A stretch of 64,000 nucleotides of DNA from Anthoceros angustus (GCA_010909165.1 MU008202.1:400336-464335); one strand, 5' to 3'; counted from the stretch's first letter, positions 37,002 to 48,103 are shown. A program made the numbers and translations. The notes: generated by a model from the sequence alone, not told the origin.

Positions 37002-39552
37002 GGTTGTGACTTGAGCTCACCACCAGGTTCAGGTCCGCGCATCATCCATCTTCTAGACCAGAGTGTATGCTGCTCGGGACTCACCATCATCATCCAATGG
37101 GGCCACATATGTAACCAAATTCGCAAGAAGCAACCCGGGGGATCTCATCCGGAGATGGGATTCCCGTGGGGGTGGGGGGGGGTTGCGTTGCCTTCCCCCC
37201 TTCCTTGCTCTTTGCTCTGGGTGCGGATCCACAGGCCTAGGGGGAAGGCAAGAAGGGGAAGGAGAAGGCTCAAGGAAAAGGAAAACCGGGAAGGGAAGGG
37301 AATGGGAAGGGAAAGGGAAAGGGAAAAGGAAAGGATTCCAGCTGCTGGCAGGCTCTGCTCTATACCCATGGCACCTGGCCATGCTACACAATTCATCCGA
37401 TTTGTCAGTAGATTTTTGTTCTCGGGTCCGCTTCGCTGCTAGAGTCGCCAGAATCTTGAGCAATTCTTTTCATCTCTGACCAGTTTGTTCCACCCCAAGT
37501 TCCAATACAATAATTGCCTGGGCTGGTTACCCCGATTCGGAACCGGACCGCAACACACTCCAAGGCGGGCGAGCGGCTGCTGCTACTGCTGGTTCCGGCT
37601 TCCGACCGGGGGTCGCTGCTCTTCACATCCCCCAGATGCCTGCTACCTGCTGGTGCACCGCCACTCGGCGCTGGGAACCCATTCCATTTGGTGAGTTCAT
37701 GCGGCACTTCAGTCTTAGGATCTGCAGATGGATAGATGATAGCTGCTTTCATTCTTTTACTCACTATTCTTCATTCATTGATTCATTAGTCAGCCTACTA
37801 GGAAGCTTGTGCCATGAGAGGCAGGGGGCACGAGGGGGCTCAATGCAAGTAGGGTAGATAGATTAGCATGTAACCCGTCTCTGTCTTATGGCAGTGATGA
37901 CCCAGGCTATGCTATGTAGAAGCTCCTGCTTTACACACAATTGGCACCACCAGTAACGTCGATCGTGAAGCTTGCAAACCTTGTTCCATGCGTCTCAACT
38001 TCCTCCCACGGCCCATCTCGATCTCAGCCTGTGCAGACATTCCGATGCCGGAGGACCTCTTCTGACACGGGCCTTCCATGCCCTAATGCGTGCATTTCTT
38101 CCACTCTATCGTCACGGCGGAACATTTTGATGCCGCAGCGATGGCGTCCCCTTCCACAATCGCGACCTCGTCGCTCCTGCTGCCAGACCCTGTCGACTGA
38201 TGAGGTGCTGCTCCCGAGGGAGCCCACCTTCTGGTTCTACGACACACCCGGGAAGGGCGAGTTCCTCGCCTGAGGAGGCGGCGTCACCTCCAGCGGCCTT
38301 CTGGAGTCGTCTGTGTTGTGTTAGCGAGCAGAGGACGGATTCGGTTGGTGCTGGAAGCATTCTGCACGGCCTCGGCAAGGATGTATTGGGCGCTGGATTC
38401 AACGTGGACGAATCTAAGCTGGGCAAGTACGTAGAACACGGACCACGTGGAGATGTGGGACGAGCGGCTTCTGTTCCCCCTTCTTACCGGGTATTCGCTG
38501 TAGGTGGACACGATTGTTTGTAGAACACTCGTGCCGTTGCCTGGGCAGGAGAAGTGCGGAGTCGGGGCTCTCAAGGAGTATGTATATATGTATGTATGGG
38601 AATTCTGGAACCTATGAGAGACTGCAACGGCGGCTGGTTTTGTCCGAAAACGTCCGCTGTACAATCTCCGATCCCAGAGATGCGCAGGACAGCAGCTACG
38701 GCACGCTGTGGGCCCCCAACTGCGAGATGCTCCTCTACTTGGCAAGGCAAGGCAGGGGAGGGGAGGCGGCCGCTACCGGCTGCCGTCCTCCGCTGACATT
38801 GGACAATACCGACCTCGTTCGCGGACAGGTGTTCGCCAATGCCATCCCGTCTCACTATCCCTTCACCGACATCGCTGATTCCAAATATTGCATCCAGTTC
38901 TCAATCTTTACCTCCCGTCAGCACCAGGGAAAGCCAGCTTCCCAGCATTCCTTCGAGTCATGCTTGCTACGTTGATTGCTACCTGTCGTGTGTCTATGGT
39001 ACTCTTGGATGAGATGGCTTCCTTCTCAGATCTGTCGAACCCACGGGCTCCATGCTTCATGCCTCGTTCCGGGATATACCCAGGAAAATTGTGGCGGCCG
39101 CATTCAACGTCGGCCAACACTAGGCGAAGTCCGTTGTGCACTTGTATCGCACCTCCCGAGTCCCGACTCCGCCTCCCGCACCGAATCTGTCAAGGATCTG
39201 AAGCTTCAGCCAGTGCACAGACATCTGAATTGTTGATGAGAGTCTGCGTCTTTGAAAAAGGAGGAAAGGGAAGTTGCTGTCACCGCTGCTGGCACTGTCC
39301 CTTTCTCGTGGAGTTGGACGCAAGGAAAATTTCAGGCTTTGCAGTCTTCCCATCTTACAAAGCTCTTACGAAAGCTTGGATTTCCCCCATGTCCATTTTT
39401 CAACCCGAGGTTAGGTATCATGGTCCGATCCATCGATGAATTACCTACACAAGTCTCGGCAGCATGCTTAAACTAGCAAATAGTTAAGGGACAAAGTGTG
39501 AGGGGGATTGGGATACACGAGAGAGGGTTTGTCAGGCTCCGCTACATAGTCT
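37002..39552. other. Unresolved interval with exon-like coding segments on the plus strand
   Basis: Several plus-strand segments read like exons: one with DEVLLPREPTFWFYDTPG (about 38190-38260), one with GSILHGLGKDVLGAGFNVDE (38335-38425, followed by gtacgt), one with YERLQRRLVLSENVRCTISD (about 38605-38740) and one with FANAIPSHYPFTDIADSKY (38830-38900). I could not join them with consistent phases and do not recognise the product. A purine-rich GGGAAA tract lies at 37240-37345. This may be a short-exon gene of unknown function or its remnant, convergent with NUP43. Confidence 0.3.
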
Positions 39553-41073
39553 TTAAGACGCCCGCTTTAAGTAGAGGATACTTTCTTGTTCCAAGCCACA
39601 AACGACATCCTGCACGAAGGCCACACGCACAGGTCAGTAAGGATCCCACCAGGTAGTCTGCCAAACGCTGGACAAGAGGAGGCACAATCCAAGAGTGATA
39701 ACGGCGAACTCACAGTGCCGGTTTCCGTATCCATGTCAAAGCAGTTGATTGCAGATGGCTCGGCTAGCAACTCCAAGGCCTCTCCTGCTTTGAAAAGGAG
39801 AACAGAACATGCGTCGTTAGCGTGACTTGCTATGGGGGTGCAAGTCTTGCTATTGTGGAACAGGGGGCAACAAGTGCTTACCACCATCAAGAACGGCAAG
39901 CACACCATCTTCTGAGCACATCATCACCGGAGACACCTTCCCGGCATCTGTTCCTCTTCCACGTGCTAGAGGCCACAGGTCATACTTCACTTGCCAAACC
40001 TCACTCTCTGAGACCTGTGCCGCTTGTCCTTGGCCTTTTGCTGACGACCCCGCCAGGACCACGGGGGCTTGTTGCCACCGGAGATCCCATGCCAACACTG
40101 AGCCGGCAGAACCTCCTACCTTCATTCATGTTGCAGCCACGGCATCGGGTGAGAAGACAAAGAAAAACCAACAACAAATAGCAGTACGGCTGAAAAGCGG
40201 AAGAAGGCAGTCTAATCTGGTAGGCATGCCGAGCTCTTACCACACAAACATGCTTTCTCGAAGGGTGCACGTCAATGGAATGGACATAGCCAGCGCCATC
40301 CGCACCTGCCCTAAAAGTCACAGCACGAGCGGGGACTGTCGGCATGAAGTTCATTCACCCCACAAGGCAGCCTCAGGCACCGACAATTTTCCCCACCAAA
40401 CAGACGCGAGGTTCACTCACCATTTCGCAGGCGACTGCGACACAGCCCCGCCGGGACTGCGACGGTCCCACCACCGCAGAATGGATCCGAGCCCGGCAGT
40501 CACAAACTCCACCGGTGACGCCCAGCACACCGCGCTGTGAGACAAGAGGCCGTGACTATCAGCCAAACGCTTGGACTGCAGCTGCCCCTGCGCCATAGTC
40601 ACGACATTGATCCTGCCGTCCTCCCCAACGCAAACGGCCTCGTACGAGCTCGCCTCCACATCCAGCGCTGTAACAGGCCCCCTGTGCAGCCCCTTGGACA
40701 CCAGAGGCGAGGCGCGCGGGGACGGACTCTCACGATCCGTGACCAGCAGCGACAGCGCTCCCTCCTCTGACCCGTGCGCCAGAAGAGCGCGCCCAGAGGG
40801 AATTTGCATGGCCTTCAAGGCCGTGATGCGCGCCCTCTGCGGCCATGTCGCCCTGCTCTCCAGGAACACGGACCCGGTTCCCGTTTTCCCCTCCTCCTCC
40901 TCCTGCCCCTCCTCTTCCCGGTATTGCAGCGCGCTGATCTCCAGCAGCGACGAGCCCTTCTCCGGATCCCACAGCGCCGCCACCAGCACCTGCTCTTGGT
41001 TCCAATGCGGGCCCGCCGACAGCCACTTCACGGCGTCCACATACCGGCCTTGCGGGAGCCTCCACACCTCCAT
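39553..41073 (-). CDS. NUP43: Nucleoporin NUP43 (WD40 protein of the Nup107-160 complex)
   Basis: The minus-strand exons are 41073-40421, 40310-40241, 40119-39882, 39784-39714 and 39609-39553 (1089 bp, 362 aa). Arabidopsis NUP43 is almost the same length. All phases close. Family-specific stretches are VDAVKWL near the N-terminus, the WD repeats ending ILRWWDRRSPGG, then YVHSIDVHPSRKH, VLAWDLRW, SEVWQVKYD, CSEDGVLAVLD and the C-terminal LLAEPSAINCFDMD plus QESILYL. NUP43 is a beta-propeller subunit of the nuclear-pore Y complex. An acidic run (EEEGQEEEEG) within the propeller is a loop insertion. Its promoter is shared or adjacent to that of the divergent homeobox gene, with 560 bp between the two starts. 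Confidence 0.92.
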
Positions 41074-41633
41074 AGCCCGCAGCTCCCGCCAATATTCAAG
41101 AGGCTCCTTGATCTAAGCCCTACTAGGGTTTTATAAAATTTATGAGATCCTCGCCTGCAAATTTTTATTTTCTTCGTGACAAGAAGAAAGAAGAAGAAAG
41201 CGAGCGCGGCTGCAATCTCGGCCGAACTGGCTGTTCAAATGCTCGTTGCACCACGTCACTTACGTTGCGCCTCTTCGCGCATTCCCGAGGGCGCGATGAA
41301 GGATGAGATCGCTGCGGGGCTGGTTGATCAGGCCCGTGCTTTGCGCTATGTTCGTGGCGTTGGTTCTGCTCTGCTTTCCGGTTCCTCGATGTGGTGGATG
41401 GATGCAGCCACATTTTGAAATTTGGTAAGATGCTCCGTCGTGACTTCCCGGCGGTGTCGGTCTGATGAGACGTCTTTTCAATGCGCGAGGTGGAAGCTTG
41501 TCTTTGAGCGTGAGGCCTTCTTGGAGTCGGTACTCACTGCCGGCATTGTCGTCCGTGGCTCCTAGTCCGTCGTCAATGAGATATCCTGTCTGAGAAGGCC
41601 TGAAGAATTCCTGGAGCGAATGTAAAGAGGAGG
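41074..41633. promoter_or_regulatory. Bidirectional promoter region between NUP43 and the WOX gene
   Basis: 560 bp separate the two divergent start codons. A TATA-like tttataaaatttatga lies at about 41130-41146, near the NUP43 side. Otherwise no element stands out. Shared control is an inference from layout only. Confidence 0.4.
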
Positions 41634-42260
41634 ATGGATCGAGCTGGCCAGGCCAACGTGATGGAATGTGGAGCACCTGCCGGTGCTTGGGAGAGTTCGG
41701 AACCTGGCGGCGACGGACAGAGTCTCTCCGAGCCCGGCTGTGCATCCCCGCATTTGCAGGCCATGAGGGACGATCAGCTGGAGGTGCTGCGGCGGCAGAT
41801 TTCAGTTTACACCATTATCACTCGACAGCTAGCGGAAATGCTCATGGCCGACCAGAGGCAGGTTCCTTACACCTCACACCATCTGTCCTTCGACTCCGCG
41901 CTCAGCAGCGCTCCGGTTAGGGTGAGCGCCAGGCAGCGGTGGACTCCGAGTATCAAGCAACTTCAGATCCTGGAGCGGTTATATGTGAATGGCGATGGTG
42001 CGAAAATGGACAAGCATAGGATCAAGGAAATCACCGCCGAACTGAGCGAGCACGGAGCCATCCAAGATACCAACGTCTACAACTGGTTTCAGAACCGGAA
42101 AGCCAGAGCCAAGAGAAAGCAAGCCCGAGCACAGAATCCGTCTGAATCGGACGGGGTCCCGGGGTTAGATCCTGAGCATTTGAGAGATGGTGGCTCCAAG
42201 AAGCCGCGGATGGATGTAGAGAGTAGTGTCCTTATTAGTGTCGACGCGGTTGCCGGTTGA
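41634..42260 (+). CDS. WUSCHEL-related homeobox protein, WOX13 (ancient) clade
   Basis: An intronless 208-aa ORF. The homeodomain at about residues 99-163 contains RQRWTPSIKQLQILE, then KEITAELSEHG, TNVYNWFQNRKARAKRKQ. The longer loop and the NVYNWFQNR helix 3 are typical of WOX proteins. The upstream segment MRDDQLEVLRRQISVYTII corresponds to the pre-homeodomain conserved in WOX13-clade members, so it belongs to the ancient clade, the main or only WOX clade in bryophytes. WOX13 proteins are transcription factors in stem-cell formation and cell-wall loosening during regeneration. No WUS box or EAR motif is seen. WOX13 genes usually have introns; none is needed here, although a short upstream exon cannot be excluded. 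The start is the first ATG of the open frame. Confidence 0.9.
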   Translation: MDRAGQANVMECGAPAGAWESSEPGGDGQSLSEPGCASPHLQAMRDDQLEVLRRQISVYTIITRQLAEMLMADQRQVPYTSHHLSFDSALSSAPVRVSARQRWTPSIKQLQILERLYVNGDGAKMDKHRIKEITAELSEHGAIQDTNVYNWFQNRKARAKRKQARAQNPSESDGVPGLDPEHLRDGGSKKPRMDVESSVLISVDAVAG

Positions 42261-43092
42261 TAAGCCTGCGCAGGCTGCGTGTCCTCCCGTAGCCAGTTTT
42301 TCGCAGTTGTGTAATCCTCAATTTTAGTCTTCATCAAACGCCCGCCATTTTCCTTCTTTCCGCGTTTGATGAGCAGTGTTGGAATGCCGTCATGCTCCGA
42401 TGTGTTTGTTTCACGGTGCAGCTCCTCTTCGCAGATTCGGAGGAGAGACAAGTCCCTTCCAGTCTTTGTGTTTCACAAAGTAGGACCCGAAGAGGAGGCG
42501 TGCGGTGTCTGGATGTGTGAGGAGGCTGGGGTCTGTTGAAGACAGTTTCAGCTTATGTGTCGGCACGTGCCACCATCTGCTTGCTATTGCAGCCAGGAGC
42601 AGGAACGGCCGGGCAACCGGGCGTCGTGATGAAACGGTGAAACACGGCGATTTGTTATCCTGCCATCAGACAACAGTAATGGGTACAGGATTAGGCTTTC
42701 GCACGATAAGCCGCGGGCCGGGCCCAACCTGGCCAGAATAGACAAAGGTCCCTGGGGGTGGAAGGACCGGACTGCGCGCAGCTGTGGAGGCAGCCGCTGA
42801 CAGACTCAGCTTTCCAGCTACGGGACTCGCTCTGCACTTGGGCTCTCTCTCTCCCGCCATGACCCAGGTGCTCTCTCCCGCTCTTTGAATCGCTGCGTTT
42901 GCCCCTGATCTTAGCCTGCTCCCTTGCCGGTTTCCTGTTGCAGGTTTGGAGTTTCGGAGCCGCAGGTGAGTCGTGCAGCTGGACTCTTTGAGTACTTCAG
43001 CTGCCAGATTGTGTGGCAGACTGCGCACCTCGCATACCAATCTGTGTCTGCATCCCCGGATTTCCTGAAAACGCTGATTTGCAGGGTTGCAG
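42261..43092. other. 3' flank of the WOX gene and 5' region of folB
   Basis: No ORF with motifs was found. A possible 22-nt micro-exon (42945-42966) is flanked by a good acceptor (ttcctgttgcag) and donor (gtgagt). Its length gives the phase required by the folB exon if the preceding exon ends in phase 1. The start codon of folB was not located. Confidence 0.4.
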
Positions 43093-43581
43093 GTGCGGGC
43101 CAGCTGGGGACAAGCTTGTTCTGCGCGGTTTGAGGTTTCACGGATTTCATGGAGTCTATGTGGAAGAAAGGAAACTGGGCCAGAAGTTTGTGGTGGATGT
43201 AGATGCCTGGCTTGATCTGAGCAAGGCCGGTGAGACAGATTCTCTGGCTCATTCTGTCAGCTATGCGGAGCTGTATAGGTATTTCTTCATTCCTCTTCCT
43301 GTTTTTAGCCTTCTCGTCCCTCTCCTTTGCGAGTCCACGATGTCTTTTCCAACTGCTTTGGCAACTGCAGGCTTATCAAGGCAATCGTGGAAGGCCCGCC
43401 CTTCTCATTACTTGAGAGAGTGGCAAGCAGCATTGCCTCAGAGATTTTTGTAAAGTATCCGACGATCACTGATGTGCGTGTGAAGATCGGCAAGCCGCAT
43501 GTTGCAGTTGAAGGTGCGGTTGACTACTTGGGGGTTGAGATCTTGAGGACTCGACCTGGCGTTGCAGGTATAGCAGGCTAG
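43093..43581 (+). CDS. FOLB: Dihydroneopterin aldolase (folate biosynthesis), 5' end unresolved
   Basis: DHNA cleaves 7,8-dihydroneopterin to 6-hydroxymethyl-dihydropterin and glycolaldehyde in folate synthesis, acting in the plant cytosol. Two exons are clear, 43093-43278 and 43371-43581, with a 92-bp intron and matching phase. The protein reads GDKLVLRGLRFHGFHGVYVE, then LDLSKAGETDSLAHSVSYAE, and after the intron LLERVASSIAS, KIGKPHVAVEGAVDYLGVEI. These correspond to the N-terminal strand, the VSY segment and the Lys-containing KP motif of plant FOLB proteins. Length from GDKL to the stop (about 125 aa) equals the family. No ATG occurs in this exon before the conserved start, so the first exon lies upstream (see 42261-43092). 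Confidence 0.88.
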
Positions 43582-43648
43582 CCTTCTTCCACCCTCTGAC
43601 TGCCCTGCCTGGCAGTGATAGGAAGGTATTGAAGGCAGGAAAGCACAA

Positions 43649-44059
43649 ATGGCCTTGTCCTTGAGAAAGCAGCTGCAATTGCTTGCAACCTACTTTCTTC
43701 TCACAGCCATTGAGGTGCTGTGTGTGGAGGGCACATGGCCTTTCAAAAACGAAAGGTGCATCTACACAAGCAAGGGGCAATGTGAAGCAGCTGCCGGTGG
43801 TAGGGTGTGTGCATGGTGTGACCGGCCAAAGGGTTGCTACCCCCTCAGTCTTGCTGGTGAGCTGGTGGACTTCTGTGCCATGGCCCCTCTTCGACGTCCA
43901 ACTGAGGCACTAGACTGTGAAGACATAGCATCTAGGGACAAGTGCAAGTCCTTTGATCGCTGTAAATGGTGCACAAGTCTTGTGGTTCATGATGCATGTT
44001 TCAGTGTGATAGAGGCTAGGCGGCTTCCTGTCCAGGTCTTCGACTGCAAATCACCATGA
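43649..44059 (+). CDS. Small secreted cysteine-rich protein with two six-Cys modules
   Basis: A single-exon 136-aa ORF. Residues 1-26 form a signal peptide (basic start, then LLATYFLLTAIEVLC). The mature part contains two six-cysteine modules. Module 1 has C37, C45, C54, C57, C63 and C76; module 2 has C90, C99, C105, C108, C117 and C133. Each has a CxWC core (CAWC, CKWC). The layout recalls PSI-like extracellular modules, but I do not recognise a named family. The ATG lies only 67 bp after the folB stop, so the two genes share a very short interval. It may be read from its own promoter inside folB or from a dicistronic transcript. The absence of frame damage suggests a real gene. Confidence 0.7.
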   Translation: MALSLRKQLQLLATYFLLTAIEVLCVEGTWPFKNERCIYTSKGQCEAAAGGRVCAWCDRPKGCYPLSLAGELVDFCAMAPLRRPTEALDCEDIASRDKCKSFDRCKWCTSLVVHDACFSVIEARRLPVQVFDCKSP

Positions 44060-44843
44060 ATTAGCTTTCTTATTGTCACGGGTTTTCATGATACAGCTCA
44101 GGGACTAGTCTAAATGGCAGCACTACATTGCACGGGTCCTCACTTTTGCAGAGGAGTCGTCTTTGATACATGTACAATACACATATACGGTCGTAATTGA
44201 TCCTTGATGTCCATTACCACGCAGGCAAGTACGCACTGTTTACAGTCACTGTACTGGGGTTGGAACTTCGAACCTCGTTCCACCTTCCGACCAGAGCAAG
44301 CTGTATCCTGAAAGTCGGGCGGTTTTCAGGTGCGGACCTTGGAAAGCCTGAATGGTTCAGGTTGTGGAATCCAAACTCGGCGTCGAGCACGTGCATTTCT
44401 AAGCTATCCTGCACTTCCAGTCATTCTGAAACCCAGCACAGCGCTATCGCATCGCATGCTGGTGGTTACATGAAGAGATTGATGTGCGGGTTTGGTGTCC
44501 GCGGCTTTGCTGATTTAGCTGCGAGCTTCAGAGGCAGGACTATGCGACGAAGGGGATGAATTTGACAGGGAGTCTGCGCATCCGCAGGTTTTGGCGCATT
44601 CTTACGATTTCAGGTCTGGCTGGCGCCAGTTTGAGGTGCGAATCGCAGATGGGAAATGTTTGGATGGCAGGAGGCCAAGATTCAAGGGGGAGCAACGAGT
44701 CCTAGCCCCGCAACAGGTTTTCTCTTAGACTTAGCAGACTGCGGTTTACGGGAGAGGTGAGGAGTGGAAGAAGCCGACGGAGAGGAGATCCCGAGGTCAT
44801 CAAGGACTCAAGGTTGGGAATTTGGAGGTGCAGATGGTGGAAC
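44060..44843. other. Intergenic, no gene seen
   Basis: Short ORFs (44197-44559) lack motifs. This contains the 3' flank of the Cys-rich gene and the 5' flank of the Kir-like gene. Confidence 0.6.
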
Positions 44844-46144
44844 ATGGGAAGTGAGAGTGCGGCCGAGGAGCGGCCTAGACCTAAGAAGGGAAAAGCTGCC
44901 ATACTAAGCATCCAAGTGAAGCAGGAGGAGCGTTTGGTGAACAGAGTGTATAACCTGTACATCTATGTGCTAAGGCTTCCCATGCCCATTTTCTTCCTTT
45001 GCCTGCTGAGCACTCCTCTACTGCTCAGTCTTTTCTTTACCTGCCTCTACCTTTTAGACGCAGACGGGTTGCATGTCATACATGATGACGACTGGAAGAG
45101 CAGCACCTTCTTTGACTGGATGGATCACGCGGCGGGGGAGTTCCTGTTCAAGATTTTCATGTTCAGCCTCTCGCTGTCGACAACCTTCAATGGGACAAGA
45201 GTGGAAGCTCGGTCTCCTTACTCCCTCCTCGTGGCCAATATCAACACACTGACGGCCCAGCTTATATTTGTCTTCCTTAGTGGAGCAGGTAAGTTGGACT
45301 GAGTTCCTTTCAAGAAGACATAACCGTGGTCGCCGATGGGGGTGCCAGATTTTTTGCTGAACCGCTGCTGTCTGCAGTGTTCCACAGGCTCTCACAACCA
45401 GCACAGCCTGTGGTATGGTCAAATGTTGCGTTGATCGGGGATGACAACAGTGCAGAAGCCTTTGCCATGAAAAGTCCTCCGACGACAAAACACAGGTAAC
45501 ATGGCATGCTGTTTTCCAGACGCAGTGTTGCTGGATGTAATGACGGACACAGATCACACGTGGAGCGGCTCTCTCATTCTCGGTGCTTTATCTGCAGGGC
45601 ATTTCTTACGAGATTGAACATAACAGGCTCCCAATCGTTGGTTTTGGTTGATGCCAAATTCAGCCTGGTATTCAGGCGGCTGGTAAAAACTCCTGGGACC
45701 CAATCCCCGTTTCTCAGTACGTTTGACCTCCCCCTTGTTCGCTCAGAAGAGGCCTATCTCAAGTATGCGTTCCTCATTCGGCATGTCATTGATGAGAAGA
45801 GTCCTCTATACGGTTTTTCTGATTACCAGGTATTTCTTCTGAGACGCCCATCCATTGTCATGTGAGCATGTGAAGCTATGCTTATCTGCATTGCATTCAG
45901 CAGTCTCTGAACCACTGCTTTTGTGCAGAGTTTGTTAGATGCAGATGCCTCCTTCACCGTCACTGTCTCGGCAACTGAACGGTCATCCATGCAGCCGATT
46001 TTCAGTGAACGCCTTTACTGTATCTACGACAAAGAGGTCCTATGGGATCGGGAGTTTGAGGATCAGTGGGTTCTGAACGAGGCCGGCAATAAGATCATGG
46101 ATCACAGGATGTTAAGCAAGTTGAAGAAGAAGAAAGTTTCGTAA
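44844..46144 (+). CDS. Inward-rectifier (Kir)-type channel-like protein with altered selectivity filter
   Basis: Four exons, 44844-45288, 45378-45495, 45598-45829 and 45929-46144 (1011 bp, 336 aa), with all phases closing. It has a slide-helix region, M1 (about residues 45-71, LPMPIFFLCLLSTPLLLSLF), a pore-loop region, M2 (about 124-150) and a cytoplasmic Ig-like Kir domain. The latter shows the typical order of HRLSQP, then FLIRHVIDEKSPLYGFS, a DASFTVTVSATE strand, and YDKEVLWDREFE. These match Kir/KirBac C-terminal domains closely. At the place of the TIGYG filter the protein reads TTFNGTR (residues 113-119), one residue shorter and lacking GYG. It therefore should not be K+-selective in the usual way and may be non-conducting or differently selective. 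The Kir fold is confident; conduction and location are unknown. Confidence 0.83.
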
Positions 46145-46775
46145 CCAAGTAGTAGGGTAGTTGTAAACTGATCAACGGCCAGCTAATTTATACACTCGTT
46201 CCCCTCCTCCGAGTTCATCTCATGATGCCTCTGCGGGGTGGAACAAGGGATGACCTACAGGCATGGTTCCACACGAACTCGACAACTGGTTCTACTGTCT
46301 CTCGTGTTCCAACGTGCCTGAAAATTTCTCCTTGTAGGAAACCCTCGAGTATTTGCCAGCAGGGGGCAAACCTAGCACGCAGAATCTTTCTAAGTACTGG
46401 TAGACTGCAGTCTAGCTGTTCGAGGATGAGAACGTACTGTGCCTGCACGTTCCTGAACAGAACGCGCTCTAGTTTAAACCCTGGGTCAGTTGAGGTGTCC
46501 ATGTAACTGCATTTTCGATGCCGTTTAGCTCTTGCAAAGACGACGAAACACGGCTCCGGAGCTTCGTTGGACGCGCGTGTGAGAGGCTTGTGAGTCGGTG
46601 GTCAAGTCATCGTGGGGACTTTTACACATGGCTCAATTTTTTCCTGCAGATGTTTAGCGGGCTCATCAGGGAGTGGACGTGCTCGCCAGCAACCTTGAGC
46701 TGGTGCTTTTCATCGAATTCCAATTGTGGAGCTTGCTTGCCTTGAGAAGTTGAGATTGCTTGTCCACTACAAGCC
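46145..46775. other. Intergenic / 5' region of the plastid zinc-finger gene
   Basis: No ORF with motifs on either strand. It contains the 3' flank of the Kir-like gene. Confidence 0.55.
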
Positions 46776-47495
46776 ATGGCCATGGCTCGGGCGTCAGCTG
46801 GTGCCAGTACACTCGCGGGCTGCCCCTGTTCGAGTGGTCTTCACGATCGCACCCATGTGCCGTCATTCTGTATATCTAGAGTTTGCGTCCAAGGGCCCGT
46901 GGGATGGAAAAGGGGGCAGGTTCACGCGTTGATTGCACAGCCATCTGACAGCACGTCAGACAACGTTGGGGATTTTGTGAAGCGCATGGAGCAAGCCTGG
47001 CTGATCTCCAAGGTATGTTTGGACGGGGGTTGTGCAAGCCCTATGTACGGGTTTTGTTAGATTTGGGGACGTGCATTTGCCCTGAGGACGTCCTTGTGGT
47101 GTCTCCTAATTTGGCAACATACCCTGGGTCCCATTGCAGCAACCGAGGCCAGTGCAGTGTGTCTCATGTGAAGCGAGCGGACAAGCTGAATGTGCCTGGT
47201 GCAAGGGAACCGGATTTTTCACGCTTGGTGACAACATGTTGTGTGAAGTGCCTTCTCGTAATACGAGCTGTCGTGTTTGTTTCGGTCAGGTGAGATCTGG
47301 TGTTCATCTCGTGACTCCTGGGAATGGCTGCCTTTGTTCGGACTTCGGTTCTGTGACACGCTGTGTTGATACCGTCCTTTTGTTTGCGATGGATGGCAGG
47401 GTACCCTGCCGTGTGATGATTGCAAAGGAACTGGCTATCGAGCAAGATGGTTGGGTGATCCGTCCAGAAAACCTTACTCCGAAAACAGACCCTGA
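46776..47495 (+). CDS. Plastid DnaJ-type cysteine-rich (BSD2-like) zinc-finger protein
   Basis: Three exons, 46776-47012, 47140-47289 and 47400-47495 (483 bp, 160 aa), in phase. The first ~55 residues (MAMARASAGASTLAG start, rich in Ser/Ala/Arg, few acids) look like a chloroplast transit peptide. Next comes DFVKRMEQAWLISK, then the zinc finger: CVSCEASG, CAWCKGTGFF, LGDNMLCEVPSRNTSCRVC and CDDCKGTGYRARWLG. These are DnaJ-type CxxCxGxG clusters without a J domain. Plant proteins with this exact order are plastid DnaJ/Hsp40 cysteine-rich domain proteins, related to chaperones such as BSD2, thought to help fold or assemble plastid complexes. The client is unknown. The first ATG was used as start. 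Confidence 0.87.
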
Positions 47496-48048
47496 ATTGC
47501 TGATTTTCGTCACCATCTTATGGGTTATCAAGCGCAAGACCTTTTCCTCCTCTCAAGTTTTCTTCTGCTTTCGGCTGTTTGCCGAAGCGACTCGGGAAGT
47601 GGCATGCAACATCAGACAGACCTGGCAGGCCCTGGGTGTTTTGCAGGGGATTTACTCAACCAGCCGAAACCGGCTTCGATCTTTTGTTGTTGTATATAGG
47701 CAGAAAAAGAACAGCTACCACGAACCCTTGTGGTTTGCAGCTATTTGATTCTTTCATGAGACGTGTTTGCAAAAGCCTCCCAGGTAGGAGGTAGGCTCCC
47801 ATTCCTCCCCTATGCTGTATTTGTGTTTTATGCCTCAGGAAACGAAGGGGTATCCTAAGCTTATTTGACCTGGCTTGGCTTTTTTGTTTTTTGGGTGTCA
47901 GGACCAAGATTTTGTTTGTCTTTGCTGGCCTGCGTGACGAAATTGACAAGATTTTCTTGCATGTCTCCTCTCTCATCACTTCTCTCTCTCCTTGGCCAAA
48001 GCGAGCTCTCGTCCTCTCATTTCCATGCCCCTTTTTTTCTCTTCCACC

Positions 48049-48076
48049 ATCGTTATCTTAGCCTTGGGATAACGAT
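48049..48076. repeat. 9-bp inverted repeat
   Basis: atcgttatc (48049-48057) pairs with gataacgat (48068-48076) across a 10-nt loop. Confidence 0.7.
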
Positions 48077-48103
48077 AGCAGAACCCTTCCACCATTGAAA
48101 CAA

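Noticed and set aside
37011-37442. Extra 3' exon for the RRM gene
   Set aside because: Without a splice the frame ends cleanly at 36999-37001; the alternative adds only low-complexity GK/ER-rich sequence.
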